This document shows positions 7,015-15,463 of a DNA stretch of 64,000 bases, in pieces (position 1 is the first letter of the stretch; every line of letters begins with the position of its first letter). The position numbers and the translations under genes are program-made. Source of the DNA: Brevibacillus_H sp049846925 (GTDB lineage Bacteria > Bacillota > Bacilli > Brevibacillales > Brevibacillaceae); the NCBI RefSeq assembly GCF_049846925.1, contig NZ_JBNCMT010000025.1, positions 21,449 through 85,448 of the forward strand, given 5' to 3'. Below the pieces are notes generated by a model. The model did no database searches and was not told where the DNA came from. It was given only the letters and a program-made list of their open reading frames with translations.

Positions 7015-8102
7015 CATCTTTTTCCACTTCCAAGCGCCGAGGCAAGAATCAAATACATGGCATGTGACCACAGCAGCGGTTTGGCAGGCAGACCAACCTG
7101 GTTCACCCACTTCTCGTACATCCGGGGAGCCAGCAAATGATCTTGCACTTGTTCAGACAGCCCCTCCGAAGTGTACCTGTCTTCGATCCAGGCTAGAATG
7201 CGATGGGCTTTATCCCGCTCCCCCAGTTGCGTGTAGTACCATCCAAGCCATGCAGATAATAAGATCCACTGTCCACCCCCGAAGTAGGTATCCTCTTTAT
7301 ACCGATGGAGCCCTTCTTCGTATAGTAATTCTCGTTCAATGCCTCTGACGGTTTGGATCATTCGTATATCATTTACTTCTACCAAGCCATAAGGTACGGA
7401 GAGCCAAATCAGGCTTGAATCGATGTTTGGGCTACCTGCTGATTTATCAAATAAACCATTTGTTACACACTCGTTAGATACAAATTTGCGAATCTGCTCA
7501 CATAGATGAACAATTGGCTTTTGTCGCTCGGGTAGATAGGAAGAAATGGCTGCAAGTCCACCGTAGATCGCTGCCAAGGTAGACGAATGTACCTGATCCC
7601 CGTGTTCTTCCCAGCAGTCGAAGTTTGGCAACCTCCAGCATGCACTCAGATAGTCAATGGTAACTTCAATTGCCTGTCGGAACATAGGCAGCATTCCTTG
7701 CCCCTCTGTGAGCTGGAGATGCTGGCTTAATCCCCACAACCATGCTCCATAGCCGTCTAATTGAAAGTTGCCCCATTCTCCTGTAACTTCATTGCCATCC
7801 ACTGAAAAACGTGTATGCAGAAACAGGTTGGAATCTATATTTTTCTCTCCAGACAAAACTCGTTGGATGATTTGCCTGGCTTTATTTGCATGTTGGAGAA
7901 CGACACGGTTGCACCATTGATAAAACCGTAGTGCAGACTGATGCTCATCCACCAGATCCATCGCATAGGCAATAAACGTTCCATCACGCAACCATGAATA
8001 CTGATAGTGGGAAAAACCGGGTGAAGCCAGAAACGCACCTGATCTTGCCTGATTCTCTCGTATTATCCCGATGCTGTCTCTGATGAAGCGAGATGTCGTC
8101 AT
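7014..8102 (-). CDS. GH15 family glucoamylase-like glycosidase
   Basis: This 362-residue protein has the (alpha/alpha)6 barrel signatures of glycoside hydrolase family 15: SWLRDG at residues 36-41, NFQLDGYGAWLWG, then CWEEHGDQVHSSTLAAIYGGL with the candidate catalytic acid, and KPLLWSHAMY with the region of the catalytic base. It has no signal peptide, so it should act in the cytosol on short alpha-glucans or a glucosyl disaccharide. It is shorter than full glucoamylases (about 600 aa) because it lacks the N-terminal beta-sandwich. The ATG at 8102 is chosen because GAGGTGA is well spaced from it; GTG and ATG codons slightly upstream overlap that ribosome site. Confidence 0.8.
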   Translation of the reverse strand: MTTSRFIRDSIGIIRENQARSGAFLASPGFSHYQYSWLRDGTFIAYAMDLVDEHQSALRFYQWCNRVVLQHANKARQIIQRVLSGEKNIDSNLFLHTRFSVDGNEVTGEWGNFQLDGYGAWLWGLSQHLQLTEGQGMLPMFRQAIEVTIDYLSACWRLPNFDCWEEHGDQVHSSTLAAIYGGLAAISSYLPERQKPIVHLCEQIRKFVSNECVTNGLFDKSAGSPNIDSSLIWLSVPYGLVEVNDIRMIQTVRGIERELLYEEGLHRYKEDTYFGGGQWILLSAWLGWYYTQLGERDKAHRILAWIEDRYTSEGLSEQVQDHLLAPRMYEKWVNQVGLPAKPLLWSHAMYLILASALGSGKR

Positions 8103-8144
8103 GCACATCACCTCAGTTCAGCTTCATTCCCTACTGATTAGATG

Positions 8145-8957
8145 CTATTCGCTCTCCTGCCAATTCGACACATAATTTTGAAGTTCCTGATAAAAAGTAG
8201 GGTTACAAGCAACTACACTGCTTTTTTCATCATAGGGAAGTTCTTCACCAGTCATCTTGGTGACAGTTCCCCCTGCTTCTTCCACAATAATTCGGGCAGC
8301 ACCAAAATCCCATGCGTTCAATTGCAAGCTGACATACCCATCCAAGCGTCCCGCAGCAACATAGGCCATCTCCAATGCTGCACTGCCCAGCAGACGTACA
8401 GCTCTCACCTTGCCAGCCAATTTCTTCACAATGAGATCGATCCCCATCTGTTCCGCACGCTTATTCCAAAAAACACTGGTACAAAGCAGTGCTTCTTCAA
8501 GCTTCACTTCACGATCCAATGTCAGCTTGCGGCCATTAAGAAAAGCACCCTGGCCTTTTACCGCATGGAACATTTCATCACGTGATGGGTCATACACGAC
8601 ACCCACAATACCCGTGCCCTTATGGTAAACCGCTATCGATACAGAAAAATTGATCTGCTGGTGGACAAAATTGGTTGTACCATCAATCGGATCAATAATC
8701 CAGACGGTATCAAACTCATTCGGGTCATATTGAATCGTGCTTTCTTCCCCCAGGATACCATGATTAGGATAATGCGAAAGAATGGTTTGGACGACCTCTT
8801 TCTCTACTTCTTTGTCAACGGCTGTCACCAGGTCAGATGCGGAGGTCTTGTATTCAACAAGGAACGGTTCCTTCAATCGTGTCAGACTTAATTCTCCTGC
8901 TGTTCTGGCGCATGAGATTGCGAGTTGTAATACTTTTTCTATTTCGAACGGTTGCAA
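8145..8957 (-). CDS. Inositol monophosphatase family protein (SuhB-like)
   Basis: The 270-residue protein belongs to the Mg2+-dependent, Li+-sensitive phosphatase superfamily. Metal-binding motifs are clear: GEES (E71, E72), then the DPIDGTTNF motif at residues 89-97, and AWDFGAARIIVEEAGG near residue 215. Substrates in bacteria include inositol-1-phosphate and related sugar or nucleotide phosphates, so the true substrate is not known. The start is TTG at 8957, with GGGTGGCG as a moderate ribosome site. It is divergent from nosD and lies 42 bp upstream of the GH15 gene in the same direction, so the two may share a transcript. Confidence 0.88.
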   Translation of the reverse strand: MQPFEIEKVLQLAISCARTAGELSLTRLKEPFLVEYKTSASDLVTAVDKEVEKEVVQTILSHYPNHGILGEESTIQYDPNEFDTVWIIDPIDGTTNFVHQQINFSVSIAVYHKGTGIVGVVYDPSRDEMFHAVKGQGAFLNGRKLTLDREVKLEEALLCTSVFWNKRAEQMGIDLIVKKLAGKVRAVRLLGSAALEMAYVAAGRLDGYVSLQLNAWDFGAARIIVEEAGGTVTKMTGEELPYDEKSSVVACNPTFYQELQNYVSNWQESE

Positions 8958-9019
8958 ACTGTATCGCCACCCAACCCATTTGTGTTTTCTCTATAGTTTA
9001 CCATATTTATGATACTTCT

Positions 9020-9119
9020 TTCACGTTCTGAGAATTTTCGACAAAACCCATCCGAAAAATTTTCACATCAAATCCATTATTCATAAAACGTTCACATAAA
9101 AGCGTGCAATTTTTCACAT
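9020..9119. promoter_or_regulatory. Repeated TTCACAT motifs in the nosD upstream region
   Basis: TTCACAT occurs at 9062-9068, 9091-9097 and 9113-9119, with a related TTCACGT at 9020-9026. Read on the other strand they are ATGTGAA, which resembles half-sites of Crp/Fnr, Rex or ResD regulators that govern oxygen-responsive genes. The regulator is not determined by sequence alone. Confidence 0.45.
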
Positions 9120-9194
9120 GAAATCGTTTGCAGTTTAACTATCATGAAGCTAGTTGTCTTGCCCAAACAACAGATGAAAGGAGGACAAACATTC

Positions 9195-10529
9195 GTGCGT
9201 AGCGGTCGCTTCTTATCACTACTGCTTTTTTTATTGCTTGGATTTGCTACCAGTACGGAAGCCAAGTCAATTACGGCGTCTCCGTCACAATCTCTTCAAT
9301 CGACGATTGATGAGGCTGGCGAACATGATGTGATTCAACTTGAGGCAGGTCTCTATAAAGGAGACATCGTAATTAACAAACCACTGCAATTGATTGGAAC
9401 ATCGGGTGCCATCATTCAAGGTGACCGGGATGGAAATGTCATTACGGTCAATGCGAATCAAGTTACCCTCAAGAACTTGACTGTAACAGGCAGCGGCAGC
9501 AGCTCTGCTGGAATTTATATTACGAAAAACAGTTCTGTCGTAGAAAACAATCAGATTACCGATGTGTTTCACGGTGTCCACGTCTATCAAGGGCATGGAA
9601 GCATCATCAGGGAGAATCAGATCAGCAGCTTCGATCAGGAAGGCTTTCTTGGATTCGGTATCTTCTTTAATGAATCATCACAAAATCAGGTTTTGAATAA
9701 TCAGGTGAAGCACGTTCAGGATGGGATTTACTTCTCCTTTTCCGGTACCAGTGTCATTCACGGAAATACGATCACCGATGCCCGTTACGGGATTCATACG
9801 ATGGACTCTGACGAGCTGCAATTCACGGAGAACCGCTCTGTGAACAACATGACCGGTGCGATGGTCATGCTAAGTGCTTACCTCGATATCCGCAATAACC
9901 AGTTCCTTCACAATAAAGGACCGACGGGTGCAGGGGTCTTCCTCTTCGACTGCCGTAATGTCTCTGTCTCTGAGAATGAAATCGTGGATAACAGTCGAGG
10001 AATCTATTTCGAAAACAATTATGATTCGGCCTTTTTTAAAAACACCATAGCAGGCAACAACACAGGGATTGAAATCAAACAGGTCTCCAAAAACAATGCC
10101 GTCTTCCAAAACAATCTGATTGCCAACGTGAGACAAATCCGCAATCTGGGCGAAAACAGCAACTTGTTTGACGACACCAAACAAGGCAACTATTGGGACG
10201 ACTACCGTGGAATAGATGTAAACAAAGACGGGATTGGCGAGTTACATTACCGGAGTGGAGACATGTTTTACGGTTTGATGGAGAAAAAACCAGAGCTGCA
10301 GTTGTTTTTTGAAAGTCCGGCGGTCGTCATGTTGAACTCGATCAAAAAATTTGTGCCGGAGAATGACAAACAGGATATTGAAGATCAATATCCCCTGCTC
10401 CAGCCGCTTTCTCTCAAATCAGTCAAGGACGAATCAAAACAAACTTTGCCAATCACATTTACTGCATTCATCCTAATTTTATTTGTCAGTAGCATCCGAA
10501 TTTATTACAAGGGGCTGAAATCATCATGA
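9195..10529 (+). CDS. nosD: Nitrous oxide reductase maturation protein NosD
   Basis: NosD is an exported right-handed beta-helix protein that works with the NosFY ABC transporter in building the copper centre of nitrous oxide reductase. From GTG at 9195 (ribosome site AAAGGAGG at 9177-9184) the protein has 444 residues: a signal peptide, then repeated beta-helix coils rich in N and G (for example NSSVVENNQITDVFHG, NVSVSENEIVDNSRG), the NosD-typical NYWDDYRGIDVNKDGIGE segment and a C-terminal membrane helix. An ATG at 9144 is in frame but lacks a ribosome site. It heads nosDLYF. No nosZ is present in the window. Confidence 0.88.
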   Translation: MRSGRFLSLLLFLLLGFATSTEAKSITASPSQSLQSTIDEAGEHDVIQLEAGLYKGDIVINKPLQLIGTSGAIIQGDRDGNVITVNANQVTLKNLTVTGSGSSSAGIYITKNSSVVENNQITDVFHGVHVYQGHGSIIRENQISSFDQEGFLGFGIFFNESSQNQVLNNQVKHVQDGIYFSFSGTSVIHGNTITDARYGIHTMDSDELQFTENRSVNNMTGAMVMLSAYLDIRNNQFLHNKGPTGAGVFLFDCRNVSVSENEIVDNSRGIYFENNYDSAFFKNTIAGNNTGIEIKQVSKNNAVFQNNLIANVRQIRNLGENSNLFDDTKQGNYWDDYRGIDVNKDGIGELHYRSGDMFYGLMEKKPELQLFFESPAVVMLNSIKKFVPENDKQDIEDQYPLLQPLSLKSVKDESKQTLPITFTAFILILFVSSIRIYYKGLKSS

Positions 10530-11020
10530 TGTCATATTTCAAGAAGAATAAAACGATTTTCTTCCTTCTTTCCGTGGTCTGCGTCCTGGTGTTCCTTACT
10601 GGTTGCGGGCAAAAGACCTATGAACCTGTCGCCATCAATCCAGCAGTAGATACATGTGGGCAGTGCAAAATGGCAGTAGAAGACGGAGCTTTCGCAGCTC
10701 AACTGTTTTTAGGCGATGGCACCTCAATGAAATTTGACGATATCGGCTGCATGGTAGACTATCTCATCGATGCAGGCTCCCAGCAAAAAATTGCAGACCG
10801 TTATGTCAGAGACCTGAACACCAATGAGTGGGTCCGTCTGGAGGCTGCAACCTTTGTCACCAATACGGGTGTAGGTTCACCGATGAATTATGATATTGTC
10901 GCATTCAAAGATAAAGCACAAGCAGAACAATTCAGCAAAGAAAAGAATTTGCAAGACGCCCTGTTGACAGGTGAACAAATTTTACAAGCAAAACCGGAAC
11001 GTAAAAAACCCTCACATTAA
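10526..11020 (+). CDS. nosL: Copper-binding lipoprotein NosL
   Basis: NosL is an outer-face copper chaperone lipoprotein for nitrous oxide reductase. The 164-residue protein has a lipobox LTGC (C27), then the Cu(I)-binding segment CGQCKM (C44, C47, M49) and FDDIGCM, both characteristic of NosL. The start overlaps the nosD stop codon by three bases and AAGGGGCTG serves as ribosome site, so the genes are probably coupled. It stands second in nosDLYF. Confidence 0.9.
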   Translation: MMSYFKKNKTIFFLLSVVCVLVFLTGCGQKTYEPVAINPAVDTCGQCKMAVEDGAFAAQLFLGDGTSMKFDDIGCMVDYLIDAGSQQKIADRYVRDLNTNEWVRLEAATFVTNTGVGSPMNYDIVAFKDKAQAEQFSKEKNLQDALLTGEQILQAKPERKKPSH

Positions 11021-11037
11021 GGAGAAGGTTGGCGCTA

Positions 11038-11871
11038 ATGAACAGATCAATTATCAAAACCATTGCGCAGCATGAGTGCAAAATTGCCGTTCGCAACAAG
11101 TGGTTGCTCAGCTTTACTGTTCTTTTTTCCTGCTTAGCCGTTACCGTAATCTTGTTTGATGTCTTTTCCTATGCAGAGAGTGGTTTTCAAGGCTTTAACC
11201 GAACAACAGCCAGTTTGTTGAATCTATCTCTATACATCATGCCAATCATTGCCCTCATCTTCGGTACATCAATGGTCACCGGGGATATTGAGGACGGCGG
11301 GTTCAATCTGTTAACGACCTATCCACTGACCCGTTCGCAGATTATTCTCGGGAAATACATTGGCATTGCCTCTTCGCTGTTTGCCGTAGTTGCGTTGAGT
11401 TACGGGCTCGTAGGCTTGCTCTTGCTCTTCTTTGGAAGCAGCGGCGATTTTGGAACCTATATCATTTTTATCATTTCCTCTCTCTTGCTGCTTTTTAATT
11501 ATTTAGCAATCGCCATGTGGATTGGGATTCGTGCTGAAACAAGGATGCAAGCATTTGGCCTGTCGATCCTGGTTTGGTGCTTCTCGATTCTTATGTATGA
11601 GTTTGTAGTAATTGGCCTTGTGATGGTTATGCCGAATCAGTGGATCATACCTTTCTTGTCCTTTTCGACCATGATCAATCCTGCAGAAGTCGTTCGCATC
11701 TGGACCGTCCTTGCACTCGGTGGAGAGTCCATCTTTGGCCCAAGTTACTATTTTCTTAGTGAACTCAAACGGATGGGAATCTCCCACTACCCACTGCTTC
11801 TCGCTTCCATCCTTTGGGTTATGATCCCTGTATGGCTGTCCATTGCCGCACTGAAACGGAGGCTATCCTGA
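11038..11871 (+). CDS. nosY: NosY-type ABC-2 transporter permease
   Basis: This integral membrane protein of 277 residues has six hydrophobic segments of the ABC-2 permease type and the motif GTSMVTGDIEDGGFNLLTTYPLTRSQ, which is typical of NosY. With NosF it makes the transporter that supports NosD. A TTG at 11029 is an alternative start; the ATG at 11038 follows GAAGG at a normal distance. The stop codon overlaps the nosF start (TGATG), pointing to coupled translation. Confidence 0.85.
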   Translation: MNRSIIKTIAQHECKIAVRNKWLLSFTVLFSCLAVTVILFDVFSYAESGFQGFNRTTASLLNLSLYIMPIIALIFGTSMVTGDIEDGGFNLLTTYPLTRSQIILGKYIGIASSLFAVVALSYGLVGLLLLFFGSSGDFGTYIIFIISSLLLLFNYLAIAMWIGIRAETRMQAFGLSILVWCFSILMYEFVVIGLVMVMPNQWIIPFLSFSTMINPAEVVRIWTVLALGGESIFGPSYYFLSELKRMGISHYPLLLASILWVMIPVWLSIAALKRRLS

Positions 11872-12614
11872 TGAACATGGTGGAATTGAATCAAGTCCAA
11901 AAAGTGTTTGGCAATGGTGTCGCAATCTCGGACATCACCTTTCATGTACGACCTGGCGAATGTGTTGCGCTTTGCGGAGGCAATGGAGCCGGGAAAAGTA
12001 CAGTAATGAAAATGCTTGTCGGTAACCTGCTGCCGACGAGCGGAGAAATCAAGATCAACGGGACACCTGTCCGACCGCAGGAAATGGAATTTCGACGCTA
12101 CATCGGGTATATGCCGGATCACGTTGTTTTCCCGCGTACCCTCACAGGCAAAGAGATTTTGTCGTTCTATGCTGAGCTTAGTGGTGAATCCGCTGACAAG
12201 GCCGATCACTTCCTTGAACAGGTTGGTCTTACCCATGCTGCCAAACGAAAAGTTGGCGAATACTCCAAAGGCATGATGCAGCGACTCGTACTCGCCCAAG
12301 CCTTGTTACATTCTCCCCCGCTGCTTTTGTTAGACGAACCTACAAATGGCTTGGATCCTTTTTGGATGATTGAGTTCAAAAGAATGCTTCTTGAACTCAA
12401 ATCACAAGGAAAAACAATTATTCTTTCCTCCCATATCATGAGGGATATTGAAGAGCTGGCAGATCGGGTAATCATCATGGATGAAGGCAAAATCGCTGCT
12501 CATGACACGATTGAGCATATCATCCGCCAATGGTCCCCGCAGACGAACAACTTCGAGGACGCCTTGATGGCCCTGCTGCTGGCAAAACGGAAAGAAGTTC
12601 GGAAAGTGGTTTAG
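11871..12614 (+). CDS. nosF: NosF-type ABC transporter ATP-binding protein
   Basis: This is the ATPase partner of NosY, 247 aa. Walker A is GGNGAGKST (residues 36-44), the signature motif is YSKGMMQR, and Walker B is LLLLDEPTNGLDP. The ATG overlaps the nosY stop by one base and follows GGAGG at 11858-11862. An upstream in-frame extension to 11814 would overlap nosY and is not supported. It ends the nosDLYF set. Confidence 0.88.
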   Translation: MNMVELNQVQKVFGNGVAISDITFHVRPGECVALCGGNGAGKSTVMKMLVGNLLPTSGEIKINGTPVRPQEMEFRRYIGYMPDHVVFPRTLTGKEILSFYAELSGESADKADHFLEQVGLTHAAKRKVGEYSKGMMQRLVLAQALLHSPPLLLLDEPTNGLDPFWMIEFKRMLLELKSQGKTIILSSHIMRDIEELADRVIIMDEGKIAAHDTIEHIIRQWSPQTNNFEDALMALLLAKRKEVRKVV

Positions 12615-12634
12615 GGAATGTAACAGTTTTTTAT

Positions 12635-12705
12635 AAAGAACAAAACCTAGCCGAGAGCACGACTGTAACGTGTATTGGACTCAAGTTTTGTTCTTTTATT
12701 TTTTT
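12635..12705 (+). terminator. Terminator after nosF
   Basis: AAAGAACAAAAC pairs with GTTTTGTTCTTT across a loop of about 40 bases and runs into TTATTTTTTTG. The long loop is unusual for a terminator. It lies between convergent nosF and the Nudix gene. Confidence 0.6.
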
Positions 12706-13178
12706 GACTGGAAGTAGGTTTTTTCCGATGAGGTTGGATGAAAAATCTCTAGCGGATAGGGTAGTGCCAGTTTCGGCAAAGAATGCACGTCAAAATAACG
12801 CAAATCAGCCGATTCGCCGTCAATCGCCTGGAGTGTCCCACTTGCGAAAGAACATTCAAACATGAAAATGACATATTCCACCTGATTCCCGTCTGGATAT
12901 GTATATCGGTATTCTTTCCCGCCAAATACCCCCCGCAATTGCTGCGGGATGACGTGTAGTCCCGTCTCTTCCCACACCTCACGAATGACTGCCTCGGCAG
13001 GTGTTTCTCCCAGTTCGATCGCTCCCGCAGGCAAACTCCAAATGTCACTGTCTAGTGATGGCCTCTGGAATAGAATCTCTTCCTTTTCATTGCGGATAAT
13101 CGCTGCGACACAGGGATTGAAAATGAGTTGTGTCCCTATTTTCTGACGCAGTTGCTGATAAAACGCAGACATCGGCAT
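12696..13178 (-). CDS. Nudix hydrolase
   Basis: The 160-residue protein carries the full Nudix box, G-x5-E-x7-REVWEETG, at residues 52-74, which binds Mg2+ and cleaves nucleoside diphosphates linked to another group. The FGGKEYRYTYPDGNQVEYVIFMF stretch fits the Nudix fold; the substrate is unknown. The ATG at 13178 follows AAAGGAG at eight bases, so longer frames to 13211 are rejected. Confidence 0.9.
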   Translation of the reverse strand: MPMSAFYQQLRQKIGTQLIFNPCVAAIIRNEKEEILFQRPSLDSDIWSLPAGAIELGETPAEAVIREVWEETGLHVIPQQLRGVFGGKEYRYTYPDGNQVEYVIFMFECSFASGTLQAIDGESADLRYFDVHSLPKLALPYPLEIFHPTSSEKTYFQSKK

Positions 13179-13200
13179 GTACCTCACTCCTTTGAAAAGA

Positions 13201-13231
13201 CAACTCCCCAATCAGCAGAGAGGGGAGTTAC
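13201..13231 (-). terminator. Terminator of the 40-residue peptide gene
   Basis: AACTCCCC pairs with GGGGAGTT and the minus strand continues with GTCTTTTC. The hairpin is just past the stop codon of the small gene at 13239. Confidence 0.65.
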
Positions 13232-13238
13232 ACGTGTG

Positions 13239-13361
13239 TTATTCTACGAGATATTTGATTAAAAACATGACCGGAATCAATAGCACAAAACAAACACCAA
13301 ATACTTTTAGTTCCTTGACTGTCTTCTTGATCATTTTTACTTCTTGGTCTGTGTATTTCAT
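13239..13361 (-). CDS. 40-residue single-pass membrane peptide
   Basis: The gene runs from ATG at 13361 to TAA at 13239. AAGGAGGAG lies just upstream at good spacing. The peptide has a charged N-terminal half (MKYTDQEVKMIKKTVKELK) and a hydrophobic C-terminal helix (VFGVCFVLLIPVMFLIKYLVE). It is flanked by its own terminator and lies downstream of another hypothetical membrane protein gene on the same strand. I do not recognise a family. Confidence 0.65.
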   Translation of the reverse strand: MKYTDQEVKMIKKTVKELKVFGVCFVLLIPVMFLIKYLVE

Positions 13362-13397
13362 ATTCGTTTTCTCCTCCTTGGAATGTGTAATCGTTCC

Positions 13398-13757
13398 TCA
13401 GAGAAGGGAAATCAAGAACCTCGACCGATACTTGATCGGCATCAGGAAGATCCATTTGCGTATGGTCTGAATGATTAACAGAAAGCAAATGGTAAGAATT
13501 TCACGAGAATACGGCTCAATATCTTTTCCGATTTTGGCAAAATCAAGCTGAATCTTTTGCCACGAATACTTGGTCGAGAAGGATTTCAAGCGGACCGTGG
13601 AAAGATGAAAAACACCTGTGTTTTGCGAAGTATATTTGGTAGTCGTATCCGCATTGATCGTTTCATTAGAACCTGTATAGAAAGGAAGAAATAGCAGACA
13701 CGATATGAGAAGCAACAGGATTTTCTTTTGCAAGGAATTATTTGAGGTAAAAGACAT
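13398..13757 (-). CDS. Hypothetical exported/membrane protein
   Basis: This 119-residue product starts with a signal-peptide-like helix (KKILLLLISCLLFLPFYTG), then about 50 polar residues outside, and a second hydrophobic stretch (REILTICFLLIIQTIRKWIFLMPI) near residue 90. GAGAGGGGGG before the ATG is a good ribosome site. It lies 36 bp upstream of the 40-residue membrane peptide gene. I recognise no domain. Both may form a small envelope unit, but that is inference from position only. Confidence 0.5.
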   Translation of the reverse strand: MSFTSNNSLQKKILLLLISCLLFLPFYTGSNETINADTTTKYTSQNTGVFHLSTVRLKSFSTKYSWQKIQLDFAKIGKDIEPYSREILTICFLLIIQTIRKWIFLMPIKYRSRFLISLL

Positions 13758-13783
13758 GTCTGCCCCCCTCTCGTTCGTCTATG

Positions 13784-13830
13784 AAAAAGGGTTACAATCG
13801 GTCAAAATGACACAGGTTGTAACCCTTTGA
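13784..13830 (-). terminator. Terminator of the alpha/beta hydrolase gene
   Basis: AAAGGGTTACAA pairs with TTGTAACCCTTT around about 19 bases; on the minus strand it runs into TTTCAT. Confidence 0.7.
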
Positions 13831-13858
13831 ATTATTTTTTATCTATCAATCACTTCTA

Positions 13859-14707
13859 TTATACTACATGAGAGTGCTTCAAAATAGAGTCAATAATTGT
13901 ATCCCAATCATCACGGTGAACCTCATGACCCGCCCCTTCAAGGGTGAGCAATTGTGCATGGGGTATTTCCTCCACAAGAGCCAGACCATGTTCATATGGA
14001 AGAACCGGGTCTTCTGTTCCGTGGATCACCAAGGTTGGTACGTTAATTTCTTTGATACGCCCAAAATAGGAGTCTCCACCTTTGAGCAGAGAATGGTTGA
14101 ACATGCTAAGCAGATTGTTGGCTCTTTTTACTTCCTGCTCTGCGAGCTGATACGCCCTTTCCTTGTCAGCTGGACGCTTCGATCCCGAGAGCAATCCCCA
14201 GCCTTCTGCCATAAAGGCTGTAGCCGTTTGTACATCTCCCCATTTCACTGACCCCGCTTTTGCATGGTAGGCAAGAATTTTCTCGTCAATCGGAGGTAAA
14301 TCAGGGTTATCCGGACTAAACACGCTCGACGCAACAAGTGTAAGCGTAAGGACTTTTTGTGGGTTTTTCAGCGCAAGCAATTGAGCAATCATTCCGCCCA
14401 GTGACATGCCCACAATATGAGCCTGGTCAATGCCATACGCATCAAGCACTCCTGCCGCATCATCCACCATGTCATCAATGGAGTACTGCGGATTCCCTGG
14501 CTCATATACCACAGAACGCCCGACATCTCGACTGTCATAGCGAATGACAAATCGCCCACTGTCAGCGAGTTTCTGGCAAAAAACCTCGTCCCACCAAATC
14601 ATGGAGGCCGTAGCTCCCATAATCAGCAAGACTGCCGGATTCGTTGGGTTGCCAAAACTCTCTGTGCAGATTTCAACACCGTTACATTGGATGATCTTTT
14701 CGTTCAT
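13859..14707 (-). CDS. Alpha/beta hydrolase
   Basis: The 282-residue cytosolic protein shows the alpha/beta-hydrolase triad: nucleophile elbow GMSLGG with S102, the acid in HGTEDPVLP near residue 228, and the base in GAGHEVHRDDW near residue 260. The oxyanion region MGATASMIWW follows strand 3. The sequence resembles esterase/lipase members that include epoxide-hydrolase and haloperoxidase-like proteins, so the substrate is open. It is monocistronic. Confidence 0.85.
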   Translation of the reverse strand: MNEKIIQCNGVEICTESFGNPTNPAVLLIMGATASMIWWDEVFCQKLADSGRFVIRYDSRDVGRSVVYEPGNPQYSIDDMVDDAAGVLDAYGIDQAHIVGMSLGGMIAQLLALKNPQKVLTLTLVASSVFSPDNPDLPPIDEKILAYHAKAGSVKWGDVQTATAFMAEGWGLLSGSKRPADKERAYQLAEQEVKRANNLLSMFNHSLLKGGDSYFGRIKEINVPTLVIHGTEDPVLPYEHGLALVEEIPHAQLLTLEGAGHEVHRDDWDTIIDSILKHSHVV

Positions 14708-14922
14708 GATGATTCCTCATTTCATTCGTTTTTTCGTTAATAAATAGGTACAAAAAATAACCCTGATCATCTTGCTTTTTAAAAAATGATGGGCACATTT
14801 GATGATTTGCTTTTATTAACGCAAGCGAATGAATTTGATAATCATGAGAATAAACCTCCTGAATGGAACAATAAAGGGTTCTACCCCAAACAATATTATA
14901 ACAGATCGTTCCTTGAAACGGC

Positions 14923-15462
14923 TTATTCATTTCCATTAATTTTTATTGTCCAACGATCTGTCTCATTTCTTCGGTATATGATTACTTCCACTTCAGCACC
15001 CGATAAAAGTTCAAGTATGAATCCTTTTTCTTCTGCCCAATAGCCACTATCTCGTTCGATAGAATGGTAATTCAAAATTTCATTTCTATTTTTCATTATT
15101 TGCAGTTCTTCTTCGTAGAACGAAGTGATCTCTCCAATATCTGCGTACGTGGTGTAGAACGGCGAGCAACCATCTTCTTTCCCATGAAATACCGTTCTTT
15201 TTGGGAGAGGAATATGCAAATTTTTCATGTCCTCTTTGTAGTTGCACGTAAAGGTTTTACTCGGAAACAAGAAGCTTTTCACATAGTTATTGACTGCATG
15301 ATTCCAGAAATACACTTGTAAAACCAAGAATGCTGGTAGGCAAATCAGCAAAAATTTACGTAGCGCAATCTTCCCCTTTTTCACTCGCACTACTACCGCC
15401 GCAATCAGGAGTACCGTCAAAATGATGATGCTTAAAGGGATATACAGAATGTTTCCTGCCAT
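14923..15462 (-). CDS. Hypothetical membrane protein with extracytoplasmic domain
   Basis: The 179-residue protein has two membrane helices (residues about 4-25 and 35-55) and then a soluble domain of about 120 residues with TTYADIGEITSFYEEELQ and AEVEVIIYRRN. The domain pattern (helix that starts after a threonine-rich turn, then strands) is like small domains of unknown function found on Bacillales lipoproteins. Its gene follows the Gfo/Idh/MocA gene directly (1 bp), so it is in that operon. Confidence 0.6.
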   Translation of the reverse strand: MAGNILYIPLSIIILTVLLIAAVVVRVKKGKIALRKFLLICLPAFLVLQVYFWNHAVNNYVKSFLFPSKTFTCNYKEDMKNLHIPLPKRTVFHGKEDGCSPFYTTYADIGEITSFYEEELQIMKNRNEILNYHSIERDSGYWAEEKGFILELLSGAEVEVIIYRRNETDRWTIKINGNE

Positions 15463-15463
15463 A

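Noticed and set aside
6690..7348. Plus-strand open frames over repeat copy A and the GH15 gene
   Set aside because: They cross the three-palindrome repeat and the antisense of the GH15 gene; no ribosome sites or conserved motifs are present.
7014..8111. Longer start (GTG 8111) for the GH15 gene
   Set aside because: GTG 8111 and ATG 8108 overlap or touch the GAGGTGA ribosome site, which is placed properly for ATG 8102.
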